From Oreohelix idahoensis (taxonomy: Eukaryota > Mollusca > Gastropoda > Stylommatophora > Oreohelicidae): a stretch of DNA of 64,000 bases. Below are positions 9,310 to 21,401 of this stretch, piece by piece. The position numbers and the translations under genes were made by a program. The first letter of the stretch is position 1. Each line of letters begins with the position of its first letter. The stretch is taken from positions 33,501 through 97,500 of the forward strand of contig JAMPIV010005830.1 in assembly GCA_024509875.1 (NCBI GenBank), read 5' to 3'. Below the pieces are notes generated by a model, which was given only the letters and a program-made list of their open reading frames with translations, was not told where the DNA came from and searched no databases.

Positions 9310-11310
9310 ACAATTTTGTCTGGTGAAGGATCAACAAGACTTCACATCGCAGTGGACTACGACGAGACATTGGGCAATTTATAAAGGAATCATGTTGGAA
9401 ACTCATTAGGCATTGTGAAGTTCGTCTAAGGATCATTTAATTAACTCATTCTACCCAAACGGGCGAATGAGCCCCAGATATGCCTTTCGTTATATGGCGC
9501 GCCAAGGTGATATATGCCACATTTGAGCGGAAAATTATAGAATATCCGGCGATAAGCCAGTTTAAAATTATTTCATTATATCCGGCACATGTGTGTGAAC
9601 TTTTGTGAGCGAAAACAAAATGTATGAAGTTACAATTGTGTGCTTTATATCCGTTAGTAGAGTTGCTTTGGATCTAGCCGCAGGCCGCGAGTTACGCCCG
9701 CTTTATAAGATTCCGAAATTGAACCAAAAAAAATAGAAAAAAAAGTGGCCATAGAGTGTTCATATCATGTAAACACTTCCTGTGGACATCGTATTTTGAA
9801 CTGGTAGTGAAATAATTATATTGGTGCTTAGTTTTTTCACACTTTTATCAATTAATGACGTCATATGGTTATTTGTTTACATGTAGTGTGGTCACATACA
9901 TAACACTCATTAACTATTAACGAATCAACCTCAATATATAATTTCGAAATGAATTTTAGCGATAATAACCTATTTTCGATTTTGATATGGACTTTGAACA
10001 AACGTGATATTTTTAAGTAATAAATTAATTAATTTGCATGGGACAGGAATGTGTAAATGACACTCCAGTTCAGCAATATGTGACTTCACACAAAATTTAT
10101 ATAAATTACAATTTTCATTTGTTATTTATCAAACTTCTTGAATTAGTTGTCAGCTGGAAATACGTTTGAAATCTTGGTGTTTTACAACCAAGGGATTGAG
10201 TACATCTGAAATATTTACGTGTATGTGCATAATTTTTATTCATTTTTTTATTTTTAATTGTTTCTACACTTCACAAGATATAACAAACAATTATAAAATC
10301 ACACAGTATTTCCCAACATTTTGCAGCCAATTTCCTAAAGTTTGATGCATAATACATATATCTACTAAATTAATATGTGTGTCTACTGCCTGTTTTTAAA
10401 ACATCACTTATAGAAGAAAAAAATGTCTGCATATTGGGTCCTAGGTAAAACCGAAAAAATGTCTGGGTTAGAATGAGTTAATAAGTAAATCTTATGAGTA
10501 TAAAAAAATACAGAATTTTGTTTTATATAGAACAACTTACAGAGCTCTTTGAGATATGAACTAGAGTGCTGCAGGATTGCGTGTTGTCATAATTTCTATT
10601 TTACTGGCTATAGATTGATTTATAAAAACGGAATGTATCAACAGATCTGGAATGGTGATGCCAAAACAGATTGACCAGATTTTCCTGAATAGCTTGTTTT
10701 CTTAGAACATGACTGTAACCAGGTGGAGGGCAAAATGAAATATTTGAGGAACGGGCAAAATAACTAGGTTTGAAAACATACTACAAAGAAAAAAAAAATA
10801 TGTAAATAAATTATGCAAATGAGAGTAAGATTTAATATGTGATAATATTCACACAAAATATGAACCAATGCAAATATCTTAACAGCAACATAGACAAACT
10901 GGGAGAACAAACAATGGTATTTACAAATTCCAAAACATAACACTACCCAAGCACTGAGAAATAAATTGAAACCAAAGAAAAAAACACACACAAGCAAACA
11001 ATAAAGTCAGGTCTAACAATGGTAAAGCCTGTCCTACTGTATAGAATAATATATTCAGGTGCTTTCATAGAGTAAAAGGACTAAAATAGTATGACAAGGT
11101 CATCAATATGCTGAGCAGATGCTGGAGTGCTAAGAACATACAAGGTAATTGACGCCCCTAAATATCTCCCATTTATATGTATACATAACACACGGAGAAG
11201 ACAGTTGGAGACATTAATGAAAGGGGTAACGAAGATATATATCGACCTTGAATGGATGGCACAAGACTGCAATGTTTGGCGTGAGATTTTTAAGCCTTAA
11301 CTCTTGGGGT
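9310..11310 (+). mobile_element. Strongly decayed RTE-1-like LINE, split by a MITE
   Basis: Scattered RT similarity in all three frames matches RTE-1 in order. Around 9345-9435 it has a VDY-E motif-A remnant and GNSLGIVKFV-like traces. After the MITE at 9441-10481 it resumes with an EQLTELFEI-like block (10525-10560), a VLQDCVLS motif-B remnant (10570-10595) and an LAIDW-like stretch. The C-terminus is traceable at 11030-11300 (LLY, NTRRRQLETLMKG, LEWMAQDCNVW). Almost every codon run is broken. The order and spacing support the call; sequence identity is low. Confidence 0.65.
9441..10481. mobile_element. piggyBac-like non-autonomous element (TTAA ends)
   Basis: The left end reads TTAACTCATTCTACCCAAAC (9441-9460). 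The right end, reverse-complemented, reads TTAACTCATTCTAACCCAGAC (10461-10481). The ends are thus inverted repeats starting at TTAA, the target duplicated by piggyBac elements. The 1,041 bp hold no transposase ORF, only AT-rich sequence. The element interrupts a LINE whose reading can be followed on both sides, which supports insertion. No autonomous partner is in the window. Confidence 0.65.
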
Positions 11311-12330
11311 AGCTTAGGAACAAAGATGGGGAAGATGAAAATACGAAACATAAATATGCAAAATAATTATAGTATTTTGTAGACAGTAAGTTAAAGTATA
11401 TACACACATTCATATAACTATCTGCACATATGTGATTTTACTAGAAACTCAGCAAATATTGTATATAACAGATCTACAGTTTCTTGACAATCTGCTAGTG
11501 AACATATAAATGATTGACTGGCGTAGCTGACATTGTTGCATAAAATATAATTTTATTGAAGGAAATTTATAAATATTAAATATGTGGTGAAATCAGTTGT
11601 GTCCTTTTACGTCACTTTCGTCCTTTCCTACATTAACACTTTATTTCTTGATTTTCCTCACTCATAGTCCTATTATTTGGTACATATTATGCACTTACAT
11701 TTTTTTGTCTACCTGATCCCAGGTTTGTTTACGTTTCACCAGGTGAATTGTAATCTTACAAGGCAAATTAGACCGGCTGGCAGATTATAGTTTTATCGCC
11801 CCAGTTTGCGAAGTCCATTTGGTTTAGTGTTTATCACTCACGGCCAGATACACTGGCGGGAGAAGAAAATAGAGGTGAAGCTGGGCAGGTCTGCCGCATC
11901 AGGAAAAAATTAAGATTACCACACCTGTAAAACCTGGGCAAAGCGAGGCATAATCGCTAATCGCTTCCGTTCAGAAGTGTCTGTATCAATAGTACAAATC
12001 ACCTGTCTAGGGAGACAATATTGGCAGATGTAATCATTGAAAGATACGTTCACCGATGTGTTTATGAGTTTGTAGAAATGGAATCAGAAGTATCGATGCC
12101 ATATTTGAAATAGGTCACGAGTTTAAATTTTCAACTTGATAGTTTTAAACACGCGGGGGACAACAATTATTTAACACCCCGACCCACATAGTTCTGAAAA
12201 GAGCGATGATTTGTTCAACTTGAGAGGAGTGAAATAAACTTTAATCTCATTGGAAGCTGGGCGGAAATACCAATCTGGGACTTGGACTGAGAAATGGAAA
12301 TATAATCTAGCGAAATCGGAGACAAAAATT
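11311..12330. other. No recognised feature
   Basis: AT-rich sequence without coding, RNA or clear repeat signal. Confidence 0.3.
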
Positions 12331-13900
12331 AGACTGCTTTGCTGAGTCAAATGACAACTCCCAGTAGCCAGAGGAAAGAATCAGACAAAGGATTCCACTA
12401 TTAAAAAGAACCAGATCGAAGTATTTGGGCGTCTTTATAAATTAAAAGAGAACCAGCAATTTTAAATACAAAGACTGGAGACTTAAAGGAATCCAAACAC
12501 AAGTCATAGAGGAATACTAAAATTACCCAGACCCAGTGTTCGAAGCATCGCATCAAAGCTGCTGTGTCCATCTAATCTGTGCCAGGAGATTGCGTTCCCA
12601 AAACAAGTATTTTGGGTGAGTGTAAACATATAGTTTAAAATGTTAATTTGACATGTCTGTACTTGCTAAGTGGTTACACCGATCATAGGAGGCTGGCAAC
12701 CTCAACATATGGAAATAGTATATTCATTAAACCACTATAGCAAGCGCTGGTGTTTGCTTTATGCTAGTTCGCTCAGGAAAGAGAAAGCAGAAGCATCCCC
12801 GGACTCCGACTGGAGTTGTGATGAGTGATGATTACATCACATGTGCATAGGGTATAGTATTATTTTGTGAGATCTATGTAGCGTGATAATTTTTTGTTCA
12901 GGCACAAATCATTGCACTCGCTCTGTCCAAGCAGACAGTTTTCCCATTTAAATACCCAGAAGAGTAGCGGTGATTTCTATTCATATTCCATGAGTTACGC
13001 TGTGTATACTCAGAGACTCTAATTATTCAGAGAGAATAACATTAGTGGGTGGACAGCGAGACAATGCGCCCGTTAATATTCAGACCACAAATGTACGTAG
13101 CAGAGGCATTCGTTCTTTTATTTCGTCTAAAGTTCGTGGTTCGAAGCTACAAGACTTTTCTTAGTACCACTATCTTGTGATTCAAGAGCCGGGTTCGACA
13201 CTAACCACCTACAGTGGACGAGTTGTGGAGACACCTACCTTGACATTAGGAGTGAAGTTCATCTAGACGCCTCCAGCGAAAAGACCTTTGACAGAACACC
13301 TATCGCAGTAATCAGCACGTTAAGTACTTGTTAACAGCCGAAAGCAACGGGCAATAACCAACAGTCCCCGAGTCTCGATGAAGACAATTTCTTAAACCCC
13401 CTAAAATCATTTCTTAAACCCCCTAAAATCATCTTCATCCATAATTATTTTAATTTGTTAAAGACTAATTGATTATTAAATTTGTTATATGTTGTTTTAC
13501 AAATTCATTGTTGATTTAGTCAATATAGATATGTTAGAAAGCGTATGGTTGAGAATCTTTAATACAAATATATTTAGTTAAATCTATAGAGTCAAATACT
13601 CATACAAGAATTTCGCTGGATTGCAGCAGCTGGGGGCTTGAACGGAATAAACCATTGCATAGTTCTTCACAAAAGGCGGCGGATCAGGCATACGTTACTA
13701 GTGATCTGCCCTATGCAGCATTGTTCTTGACTTCTGAAAATATCTTGTGGGTATTCCCTTGACATAGAAGCATCATTATCCTTCCATCTACAACTCTGCC
13801 AAGAGCAGTCTTGCGCCAAGATAGACACCTTTGAAGACCCACATTAGTTACTCTAAATTTTGGCCACTGGTGGACCACTACTGCAGAGCACAGGGGAGGA
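12330..13900. repeat. Unclassified interspersed repeat RX, copy 1 (diverged)
   Basis: Several blocks align in order with 41090-42460. Examples are TATTAAATTTG (13475) against TATTAAATTTT (42094), AAGCATCATTATCCTTC (13768 and 42400), and the block around AGCAAGCGCTGGTG (12740 and 41370). No ORF, terminal repeat or tail is visible, so the class is unknown. It may be part of a long LTR, a Helitron-like element or an old non-autonomous element. Confidence 0.55.
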
Positions 13901-15091
13901 AATCCATGACACTTGGGCCCTCGTCCTTCATTAAGAAACTTGAAGGTTAATTCCTCTCTAAATCTGACAAGAAATATTAGATTGACTGAAAAAGTATTGT
14001 TAGTTATAAGTTAGATACATTTGATCATACGTGTTGCCAAGAAATAATTAATAAATAATAAGGTGAAATATTTTAAGAGTAAAATCAATAATTGTGTGGC
14101 CGTTGGCATATACTCTAATGATGATGATGTTGAAGTTGATGTTGATGTATAGTGGTTCGTATCACTACCCTTACAGCATGCAGGTTTTGATGGATGGTAT
14201 AAAAGTACTTCCTACTTGATGCTCTACAACAACAGTTCACGTAGACAGTTGACGAACGATATCAACACCAGATGAGTAACTTGACTCCAACAGCAGTGCA
14301 AAACATGATGAAGTTTATTTACATGAAACGTCGCAGGTGTGAAATAAAGAGTCCAACCTTCCCTTGAGGCTGGTCAACCTTGTACAGCATAATTTCAATT
14401 CAATTATTATCTCAATGTCTTGCTCCATCATTCTTTCTTACTGCCTCAGTATTTATTAGTTGTCTCTAGATGTTAGGGCGTTTACGACTGGAAAACGACT
14501 ACTGCCGTCGAGATTTATCAGCCTTCTAAGTTCTTAGTTTTTATGAAGTCAAATGACTCTACTTCTTTTGATATTTTTCTTCTGACTGTCTCTTATTTCT
14601 TCTGTACTCTGCTTGGCGTATCTTGATAAAGACTGGCCTAACCGCCAGGGGAGATAATTTCTGCCAAAGTCTGTTATTTCCTACTAGTTAGGCTGACAAC
14701 GAGTTTACCACTTCCTAGTTCTCCTGACTAGCTACTGTCTATTGTATTTCACTTGTATTACATAGTCTATCAATTATTGGCGAGACCAACATACCTAGTT
14801 GACTTGAACTATACACATTTTCTGTCGTACTGGCAACCTTTTCAATCTTGTCCACAGAAATAATATAATATATACTGTCATCTATCATTGTGGCGTACAA
14901 TTTATAAAACGTAAATCGTATCTAAAATAATTGAAAGAGGAATAAATTGTCCGTTGCTGAAGCCTAATTTCTATTGGTGTCATTGTTGTGGAGTTGATAA
15001 TTTTAGTCAGCTAGGCTTTTGAGCTTAAAGCGGCTAATTCTATTTAGTTAAGTAGCTATTGCAATTTTCGTGTAACCTGTAAACAATCTCC
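13901..15091. other. No recognised gene; possible leader of the following Gypsy gag
   Basis: Sequence between RX copy 1 and the Gypsy gag at 15092. A short simple stretch (GATGATGATGTTGAAGTTGATG) lies at 14116-14140. No LTR pair can be found because no second copy is in the window. Confidence 0.3.
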
Positions 15092-16180
15092 TTGCACAGG
15101 ATGGTCGAACCACAAAATCTTCACACTTTTTACCTAAGTATGGCTAAAGAGATGGGTTTATTTGGCAAAGATTTAGATGAATATGTGGAAAAGTGTGTAG
15201 AGAAAGACCGGGACAGGGCAGAGAAAGTTGTCATCCGTCAGGAAAGAAAGTTGGAAAGGGAAAACGAAAAGGCTAAAGCAGAGAAAGAAGCCGAAGAGAA
15301 GGAAAAGCAAAGAGCATTCGAAGAGCAGAAAGCCTAGAAACAAAGAGCGTTCGAGAACGAACAAGCTGACAGACTAAAGGCCAAAAAGGACGACGACAGA
15401 GCCCACGCACTCATACTTAAAGAATTAGAAATTGAAGGAAGGAGAATCGAATCTAGCTCTAGCAAAAATGGGTCAGGGAGTTCCCATGGTAGTAATGGGG
15501 ATAATAGCTCTCACGCGGCGTTGCCTAGTGCAGCATCTTTTCATCTAGATGTCTGCTCGAAGGTTCGGAGGAAATAGACATTTATCTCGCTAGGCTCGAA
15601 TCTTTAGCTGCTACCTACGGATTAGATAGGGAGAGATACAACATGAAGATATCTCAGAGACTGAGAGGACCTGCTTACGATGTCTTCCTCAAAATGGCCC
15701 TGGAAGACAACAGCAATTACGATTTGTTGTAGAAAGCCTTGCTTCAACGTTTTCAGTTGAATGCACAAGCGTTTCAACACAAGTTCAGGGAGGCTAAGAG
15801 GCAGAAGGATGAATCTTATAAGCAGTTTTCTACACGTCTAGTTATGTAATTGGAGAGGTGGGGCTCGCTTAGTGCCTTCGATGAATCATTCGAAGGAGTA
15901 CAAGAGATGATAATCGTGGAGCAGTTTAAAGACTCGCTCACCACTGACATGAAACACTTCCTGTCGGAGCACGGGGCTAAAACTCTTGATCAGGAAGTAC
16001 CGTTTGCTGATAGGTACCAGAACGCCCAGGCCGAAGTTAATCGACTCAAAAGGCGCTTACACGATAGTCACCCCATACAAAAGCATCACCCCGATACTGG
16101 CTCCAAAAATACGACTCGCACCACTCACAAAACGGCTCAACAACAACAGCAACCACCACAAGATCACCATAGGCAGAAAT
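15092..16180 (+). pseudogene. Gypsy Gag (broken)
   Basis: The start region reads FYLSMAKEMGLFGKDLDEYV, then a highly charged coiled coil (Glu/Lys/Arg-rich, about 15200-15440), a Ser/Asn-rich linker, and the Gag core: EEIDIYLARLESLAATYGL, then LRGPAYDVFLKMALEDN and KRQKDESYKQFSTRL. The same layout occurs in the Gags at 50862-49894 (minus) and 35618 (minus). In-frame stops lie at 15335-15337, after DLL near 15731, and at 15847-15849, with a frameshift near 15555. Gag would package the element RNA in virus-like particles. The coding remnant extends to a degenerate zinc knuckle just downstream. Confidence 0.8.
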
Positions 16181-17036
16181 AGAGCAATTCAGCCCAGGGA
16201 ACTGGAAAGCGATGGTGCAAAGTGTGCAAGAATGACACATATGTCACATCGGATTGTAGGAAGCCTAAAACAGGCCCTTATAATGTATTATGCCTGCTGA
16301 CGGGGTCGAAAGGTAATCATGATCCCCATGCATATAAACAGAATCCCAGTTACCCGTCATTACTGAGCACGTAACTGTCGGTACCCACTCGGTACGGTGC
16401 TTATATGATTCTGTTTTAGAATTTTCAGCTCTAGTCTCCCATCGTTGGTGAAGGCCGGCAAATACATTGGCGAAACTGTAGGGGCCCCGGAAGTTTGTAG
16501 AGCCAATGCTTCTTCGTCCGGTTGCACAAATTGATATTTCAAACCAATATGTGCGGAGGAAAATCAATGCCGCAGTAGTAGACGAATTAGCCTATCCTCT
16601 CATTTTAGCGAGGAAATATATCTTACTTGGGGATCCTTCACATAAACTCAGGTCGACACACAGAGAAAGAATACAGGACACGACCAAGCAGCCCCTGAGC
16701 TCTTATCTCTAATCAGACAGAACATTTCGGAGCTGAAGGAGGCACAAAGGGATGACAAATTCCAAGAGCCATGTTTTGCTAAGTTGTACGGTAATTACTC
16801 CTCATGGAGCATTTTACAGGGATAGAGGTTTGGTTTACAGACGGGTGGGAAACAAAAGACAGCTAGTTATCCCATTACACTATCGCACCCGTCAAATGCA
16901 GGAAATGTATTTAACCCTGCCTCAACCCCTTAAAGGTGGGCGTGCTATTTTCTTGACCCATTTCTGGCCAGGTATGCGACAGGAAATTCGACAGTTCGTG
17001 AGAGATTGCTCTGTTAGCCCTAACCCGGACAACTAG
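16181..17036 (+). pseudogene. Gypsy zinc knuckle, protease and integrase N-terminus (broken)
   Basis: A zinc knuckle remnant WCKVCKNDTYVTSDC (about 16216-16258) has lost its His (Tyr in that place). Protease traces follow at 16390-16640 (a degraded active-site region, then INAAVVDELAYPLILARKY). Then a pre-integrase segment with RDRGLVYRRVGNKRQLVIP and the end of the HHCC finger, THFWPGMRQEIRQFVRDCS, with a stop where the second Cys and the catalytic core should follow. No RT lies between protease and integrase, so the order is PR-IN, as in the other elements here. Confidence 0.7.
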
Positions 17037-17345
17037 AAATATGAAACTACCAAGAAAGAGTTTGAGCAGAGCGTCCAACACCCAACATTGGATAGCTCGT
17101 GCCTCAACTCGACATTTCTGTGTAGTAAATCCGAGTTACGACGAGCGCAGATGGATGACATTACCCTAGCACCGTACTCTGAACAGAGTAAGATAAAAAC
17201 AACCCATGCTTCAGCTGGAACGTTCCACAAAGAAGATGGAGTCACTAGAAAGAAGATCATTCCATTACGAATTCAAATTATAAACGTAACGTCATATTCT
17301 GCCAGCAGTCAATGCAATCAAAATTTTCACCGAGACCGGAAATAA
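17037..17345 (+). pseudogene. Possible second Gypsy pre-integrase fragment
   Basis: A frame containing LRRAQMDDITLAPYSEQSK and FHKEDGV resembles the linker before the HHCC finger (LxxAQxxDxxL ... FxKDGVLY) in these elements. It follows directly on a similar region, so it could be a rearranged or second copy. Weak evidence. Confidence 0.3.
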
Positions 17346-17869
17346 GCCAATTACCCGAGGTTCCTGCCAGTTCAGTCTATTTTAAAAGAGTTTAGAAATA
17401 TTCACGGACACTACATCCAACGAGTCCTATTTAACTACTACACGAGCATAATACTGAGCAAAGTTTTTCTACACTAAACAGTCACTGCGCATAATATTGT
17501 ATGCCCATACCGTTTTGGAACCTAATGGTCTTATGGACTCTGTGGCGTATTAACATTAGTGTGATAAGGTATAATTTATCACATCTTTATATCATTACCT
17601 ACATAGTTTAATTACGTATTTAATTAATTCTAGGTTTTACATTTCACGTGTATATTATCTTTTAAAATCATCCTTTTACAAATTTTACTAACCCTTCATG
17701 TGTAAGTACAAGTAGGCTTCAAATGAAAACCTTTAATTTGCGGTAGAAATTCGAAACACCGTGCCATTGTCATGTAAGTTGGCAGTATTGTTGCAAAAGA
17801 CGTCAAGAGTGTCCTGTAGGTGACATCACGGTGCAGATGAACCACACGCCGTCACAGTAGGATTTTAAA

Positions 17870-18256
17870 GATGGCCGCCCCACTAGTGACATGCACCAAA
17901 GAGTAGCAGCTTTCTGTTATCCGTATTTTGAGCAGCGAAGGGGTGACACCTATAGAAATTCATCAGCGAATAAAGGTCCAGTACGGTGATGCATGCCTGT
18001 CACTTCAGCAAGTGTACGAGTGGAGTAGGAAATTCCGAAACGGCGTGAGTTCTGTGACAGACTGTTCTCGACCGGGTCAGGCACATCGAGTAGTGACGCC
18101 AGAGTCAATTGCAGCAGTTGAACGCACCGTGATGGAAAATCGCCGAGTGACTGTGAATGAAATAGCCGCACTTCTGGACATTATTTAAGGTTCAGTACAC
18201 CACATTATCCATGATGTGCTCCAGTTCCACAATGTCTCTGCAAGGTTTGTGCCACG
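17870..18256 (+). pseudogene. mariner transposase, DNA-binding half only
   Basis: From an ATG at 17870 the frame runs through a TAG at 17903-17905 and a TAA at 18186-18188 to the LINE junction. Residues LSVIRILSSEGVTPIEIHQR and YGDACLSLQQVYEW, then DCSRPGQAHRVV and ENRRVTVNEIAALL, fit the paired helix-turn-helix DNA-binding region of mariner/SETMAR-like transposases. The stretch GSVHHIIHDVLQFHNVSARFV ends it (trimmed here). The DDD/DDE catalytic domain is missing, so the copy is dead; the intact ends could have let it move in trans. Confidence 0.8.
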
Positions 18257-18648
18257 GCAGCTCAATCAATCAACAATACCCTTTAGCTCCTCGAGGAGCA
18301 TAGTCCTTCAACAAACACATGCTAAGTTTTCCAGTCATGTACTATCCGCTCAAGTTCTTTCCATGTTTTCCTCATCATTTTCATCTCTGTATCCAGCTCT
18401 CTTCTCCATGTGTTTTTTGGTCTACCTCTGCATCTCTTTCCCTGTGTATTCCAGAACAAGGACTGCCTTGTAATGCTATCAGCGGGTTTCCTCAATGTGT
18501 CTCCTATCCATCGCCAGCGTCTTCCTCTCAGCTCCTGTTCTGTTCCACTGGCATTTGTCTGGTTCTTGTCATCAATTCCACATTTGTGACTTTGTCATAC
18601 CAGTTCAGTCCTTCTATTCTACGCAAGCCCGTTTATAATAGTATGTAG
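18257..18648 (-). mobile_element. RTE-1 LINE 3' fragment inside the mariner element
   Basis: On the minus strand the segment encodes the RTE-1 C-terminus (LRRIEGLNWYDKVTNVELM-like, then a CRGRPKNTWRRELDTEM-like stretch) and ends in a (TTGA)n tail (TCAATCAATCAA on the plus strand at 18260-18271). It aligns with 8690-9030. It is 5'-truncated and carries several frame breaks. No convincing target duplication longer than 4 bp is seen. Confidence 0.8.
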
Positions 18649-18724
18649 CTTTTTAATTGTTGTTTTTGTGTTTCGAATTTCTATCGCAAATTTAAGGTTT
18701 TCATTTGAAGCCTCCTCGTACTTA

Positions 18725-19225
18725 ACCCCCCCAAAAAATACTTAGAAAGCCTTGATGATCTTTTATTCATCAGTAAGTAACTATTAATGTCGTGCTGTCT
18801 TTGTTACTTATAGGCAGAATTCCTCTCTTGTGAGGTTGGTGACTCTTTTTCTTTGTCGCGATAATATGGATACAAGTTTATTGTCGCGAAGATACAGAAT
18901 CAGCTCTTCATGATTTCTTGAGATCAACTATTGGAGACAGTTCATTTTTTTTTTATTCTCTCCTTAGCTCGAATAGGTCCCTCTCGCATTTTTCTTTAGA
19001 AACTAAGCTCTGGAGAACAAATTCATATTGATACTATATATACAGCTGTCGTATTTCTGAAAAGACAGTGGGACCAATTACCCCATTCTGTGGAAAATTG
19101 TATACCCCTAAAACATCTACAAACAAATTGGACAGGGAAATTGAACAAAACAGTCAATTCAGCCTTCCGTTGTAGAAGAAAATTCCTTTGATAAAAAAGA
19201 GCATAAAGCAAATTTGAGCAAAAGT
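18725..19225. other. No recognised feature
   Basis: AT-rich sequence with short T runs and no coding signal. Confidence 0.3.
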
Positions 19226-19380
19226 AAAGCCAGAAATTCTAAAACCGACAGGACCCTGAATTATAGTAACATTCGAGGTAGCCAATAAGAAGATAAAGAA
19301 ATAAACGCCATCCAACAGTATGCACCAACCAATGACAACGAAGTATCAGTGAAAGAAGATTTTTCCACGAGATCACTATA
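19226..19380 (+). pseudogene. RTE LINE endonuclease fragment
   Basis: A short stretch translates across frames to RIIVTFEVANKKIK, then NAIQQYAPTNDNE. This fits the middle of the RTE-1 endonuclease, where 6408-6485 encodes RIIAATFKKK and CYISTNDKEE. Both flanks are unrelated, so this is a small remnant. Confidence 0.55.
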
Positions 19381-20009
19381 TATCACGGGTAAAGAGAGAC
19401 GAAAAGGCCTGACAGCTTTGTGTTCATTAGTGACACATCGCTGTGCTCAGAGGGAGCAGCACTGAAACGCAGCGCTATTGAAACAGCACCACTGAATTGA
19501 TTTATGACGTAAGGTTAAAATATTAAATTACGTAAGTGCGCGTGCATGAGCAGAAGTAACGGTCACTTTTCGGCCTCTTTCGATTGTGTTTTCCAATGTG
19601 TCAAGACGTGTATTTTAAGGGCTCCTGTCTTGAGTGTATGATGTCCGACATTTGTGCATGCTCATGGACGTATGGTTGAGATATTGCATGCCATGGATTC
19701 ATGTGTGAATTGACAGAGAAGTATCAGGAATTATTATTAACATTTTGACGATCTAGTTAAGTTAAATTGTCGTGAACAGTTGGACTTAAATGGATGGCAC
19801 ATTTGCCTACCATTCCTGTATTAAGATGGCCTAGTACATTTGGCCTATGAAAGACGGCTTGCCTTTGTTATATCAAAATGTGGAGCTTCAATGTTGTATG
19901 ATGTCAATAAATTCTAAAAACGTTAACTAGGAGTGAGCTACATTCTTTCGTTGATTTTGCTGTTGTGAGTTCTTTTGGGCATTTGCTAACTATACAGAAT
20001 TCTGATCAA
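19381..20009. other. No recognised feature
   Basis: No gene, RNA or repeat signal recognised. Confidence 0.3.
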
Positions 20010-20210
20010 TACATCATTAGAATGAACCGCAACAGATAAATACAGACAGTAACGGCTTAGAAGAAATCACGGGGAAACACTGGCTAAGAACGACGAACAA
20101 AATTGTCTTCATCATTGTTACTGAGTTCTCTTCTTCGTGTGTTTTTAGTCTAACTCTGCCTCTCTTACATTGGGCATTTCTTGTCCGTTCCAACATGTCT
20201 GGCATACTTG
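20010..20210 (-). pseudogene. Decayed RTE LINE C-terminal fragment
   Basis: On the minus strand GGCAGAGTTAGACTAAAAAC aligns with the RTE-1 segment GGCAGAGGTAGACCAAGAAG at 8878-8897, and the following CACACGAAGAAGAGAACTC with CACACGGAGAAGAGAGCTG. Reading is broken on both sides. Confidence 0.5.
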
Positions 20211-20905
20211 TAGCCTACTTTGATGAGTTTTTTTACAACGTGATTCCCTGGTGCGTGCCAGAACGTTTACGTGAGGAAGCGTACACCTTTTTGTGCAACA
20301 ATATATGTCTAATTTATGAAAATTTGGAATGGGACAGTGTTTAAGAAAAGTTCAGCACAACGACACCGTAAGACATCTTGGCTAGGCAGACTCTGTTCAC
20401 AAATAAAAAGACGGGAAATTTCTACACATTTTTTCACAATAATGGAGCCGTCAACAAATGTCTTCAAGTTAAGTTTTTACGCAGTGCTGATGAAGAATTG
20501 TAATATGCATTGTAATACTCGAGTCAAGGCATCTTTAATAATGATATCTTAGTCATTAGTGAATTACCCCAAACCTAAGTGATCCAATATGCGAGAGACT
20601 AGATGGTTGCTTAAAAAAGCAGCTGAGGGCTGTCAACTCAGGAGCGCATTACCGTAGTCTGTTATGATTGAAGGGGCTACAATGGAAGTCTTAAGAATTT
20701 CACTTACCTCTTCCTTGGCACGGTGGATCTCCCACAATGACTGGATATTTCCACCATATCGGGAGCTACAGGGATCGTGCTTTGTCGCAGATGCCTTCGG
20801 CAACTGAATCGAAGAGACGTGGAGGTAGAAGGAGAGAGGGGGATAGAAGAGGAGAGAGAGAGAAAAACATAGTTGGTAAGATAAAAACAAGAAAGAAAAC
20901 GGACA
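20211..20905. other. No recognised gene; short purine-rich stretch
   Basis: A purine-rich run (GGAGAGAGGGGGATAGAAGAGG and similar) lies at about 20820-20870. Nothing else is recognised. Confidence 0.3.
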
Positions 20906-21401
20906 GACTCAATGAAATAAATACGGTACTGGAAATGTCGAAGCGGCTACAAAAGAGCAGCCATTATACAAACAAGGATCTACGATTTGGATAAAATCCA
21001 CCACATGAACCAGGAGACCAATTTAAAAGCAAATGCTGTTGTCAAATGTCTAGGTTACAGATGTTAGACAAATCCGTGTGGGCCAGGCATTCGATGGCAA
21101 GCGAGGTGTGTGAAAAATGAACTTCCCCATTCTTGGTTCTTCTTTAAAAACTTCCGTCCTTAGAAAACCGACAAAGACTCAATGAAATAAATACGGTACT
21201 GGAAATGTCGAAGCGGCTACAAAAGAGCAGCCATTATACAAACAAGGATCTACGATTTGGATAAAATCCACCACATGAACCAGGAGACCAATTTAAAAGC
21301 AAATGCTGTTGTCAAATGTCTAGGTTACAGATGTTCCGTAATCGAAGTGTGGGCCAGGCATTCGATGGCAAGCGAGGTGTGTGAAAAATGAACTTCCCCA
21401 T
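20906..21401. repeat. Direct duplication of about 225 bp
   Basis: 20906-21130 and 21176-21401 are almost identical, both running from GACTCAATGAAATAAATACG to AACTTCCCCAT. They differ mainly in one patch near 21062-21080 (TTAGACAAATCCGTG) against 21335-21350 (TTCCGTAATCGAAGTG). A 45-bp spacer separates them. The units have no recognised coding content. Confidence 0.9.

Larger units (their letters stand above)
17703..18724. mobile_element. mariner-family deletion derivative with long inverted ends
   Basis: The left end (from 17703, TAAGTACAAGTAGGCTTC) and the reverse complement of the right end (TAAGTACGAGGAGGCTTC, ending at 18724) match for about 55 bp, through GAAATTCGAAACAC. Both begin with TA, the target of Tc1/mariner elements. 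Inside are a transposase N-terminus (17870-18256) and an antisense LINE fragment (18257-18648); no catalytic domain is present. Without the LINE the element is only about 630 bp. Confidence 0.8.

Noticed and set aside
11311..15091. Host exons in the long non-coding stretches
   Set aside because: No frame showed conserved-domain text or plausible flanking splice sites with coding character. The same holds for 18725-23180 and 29641-30635.
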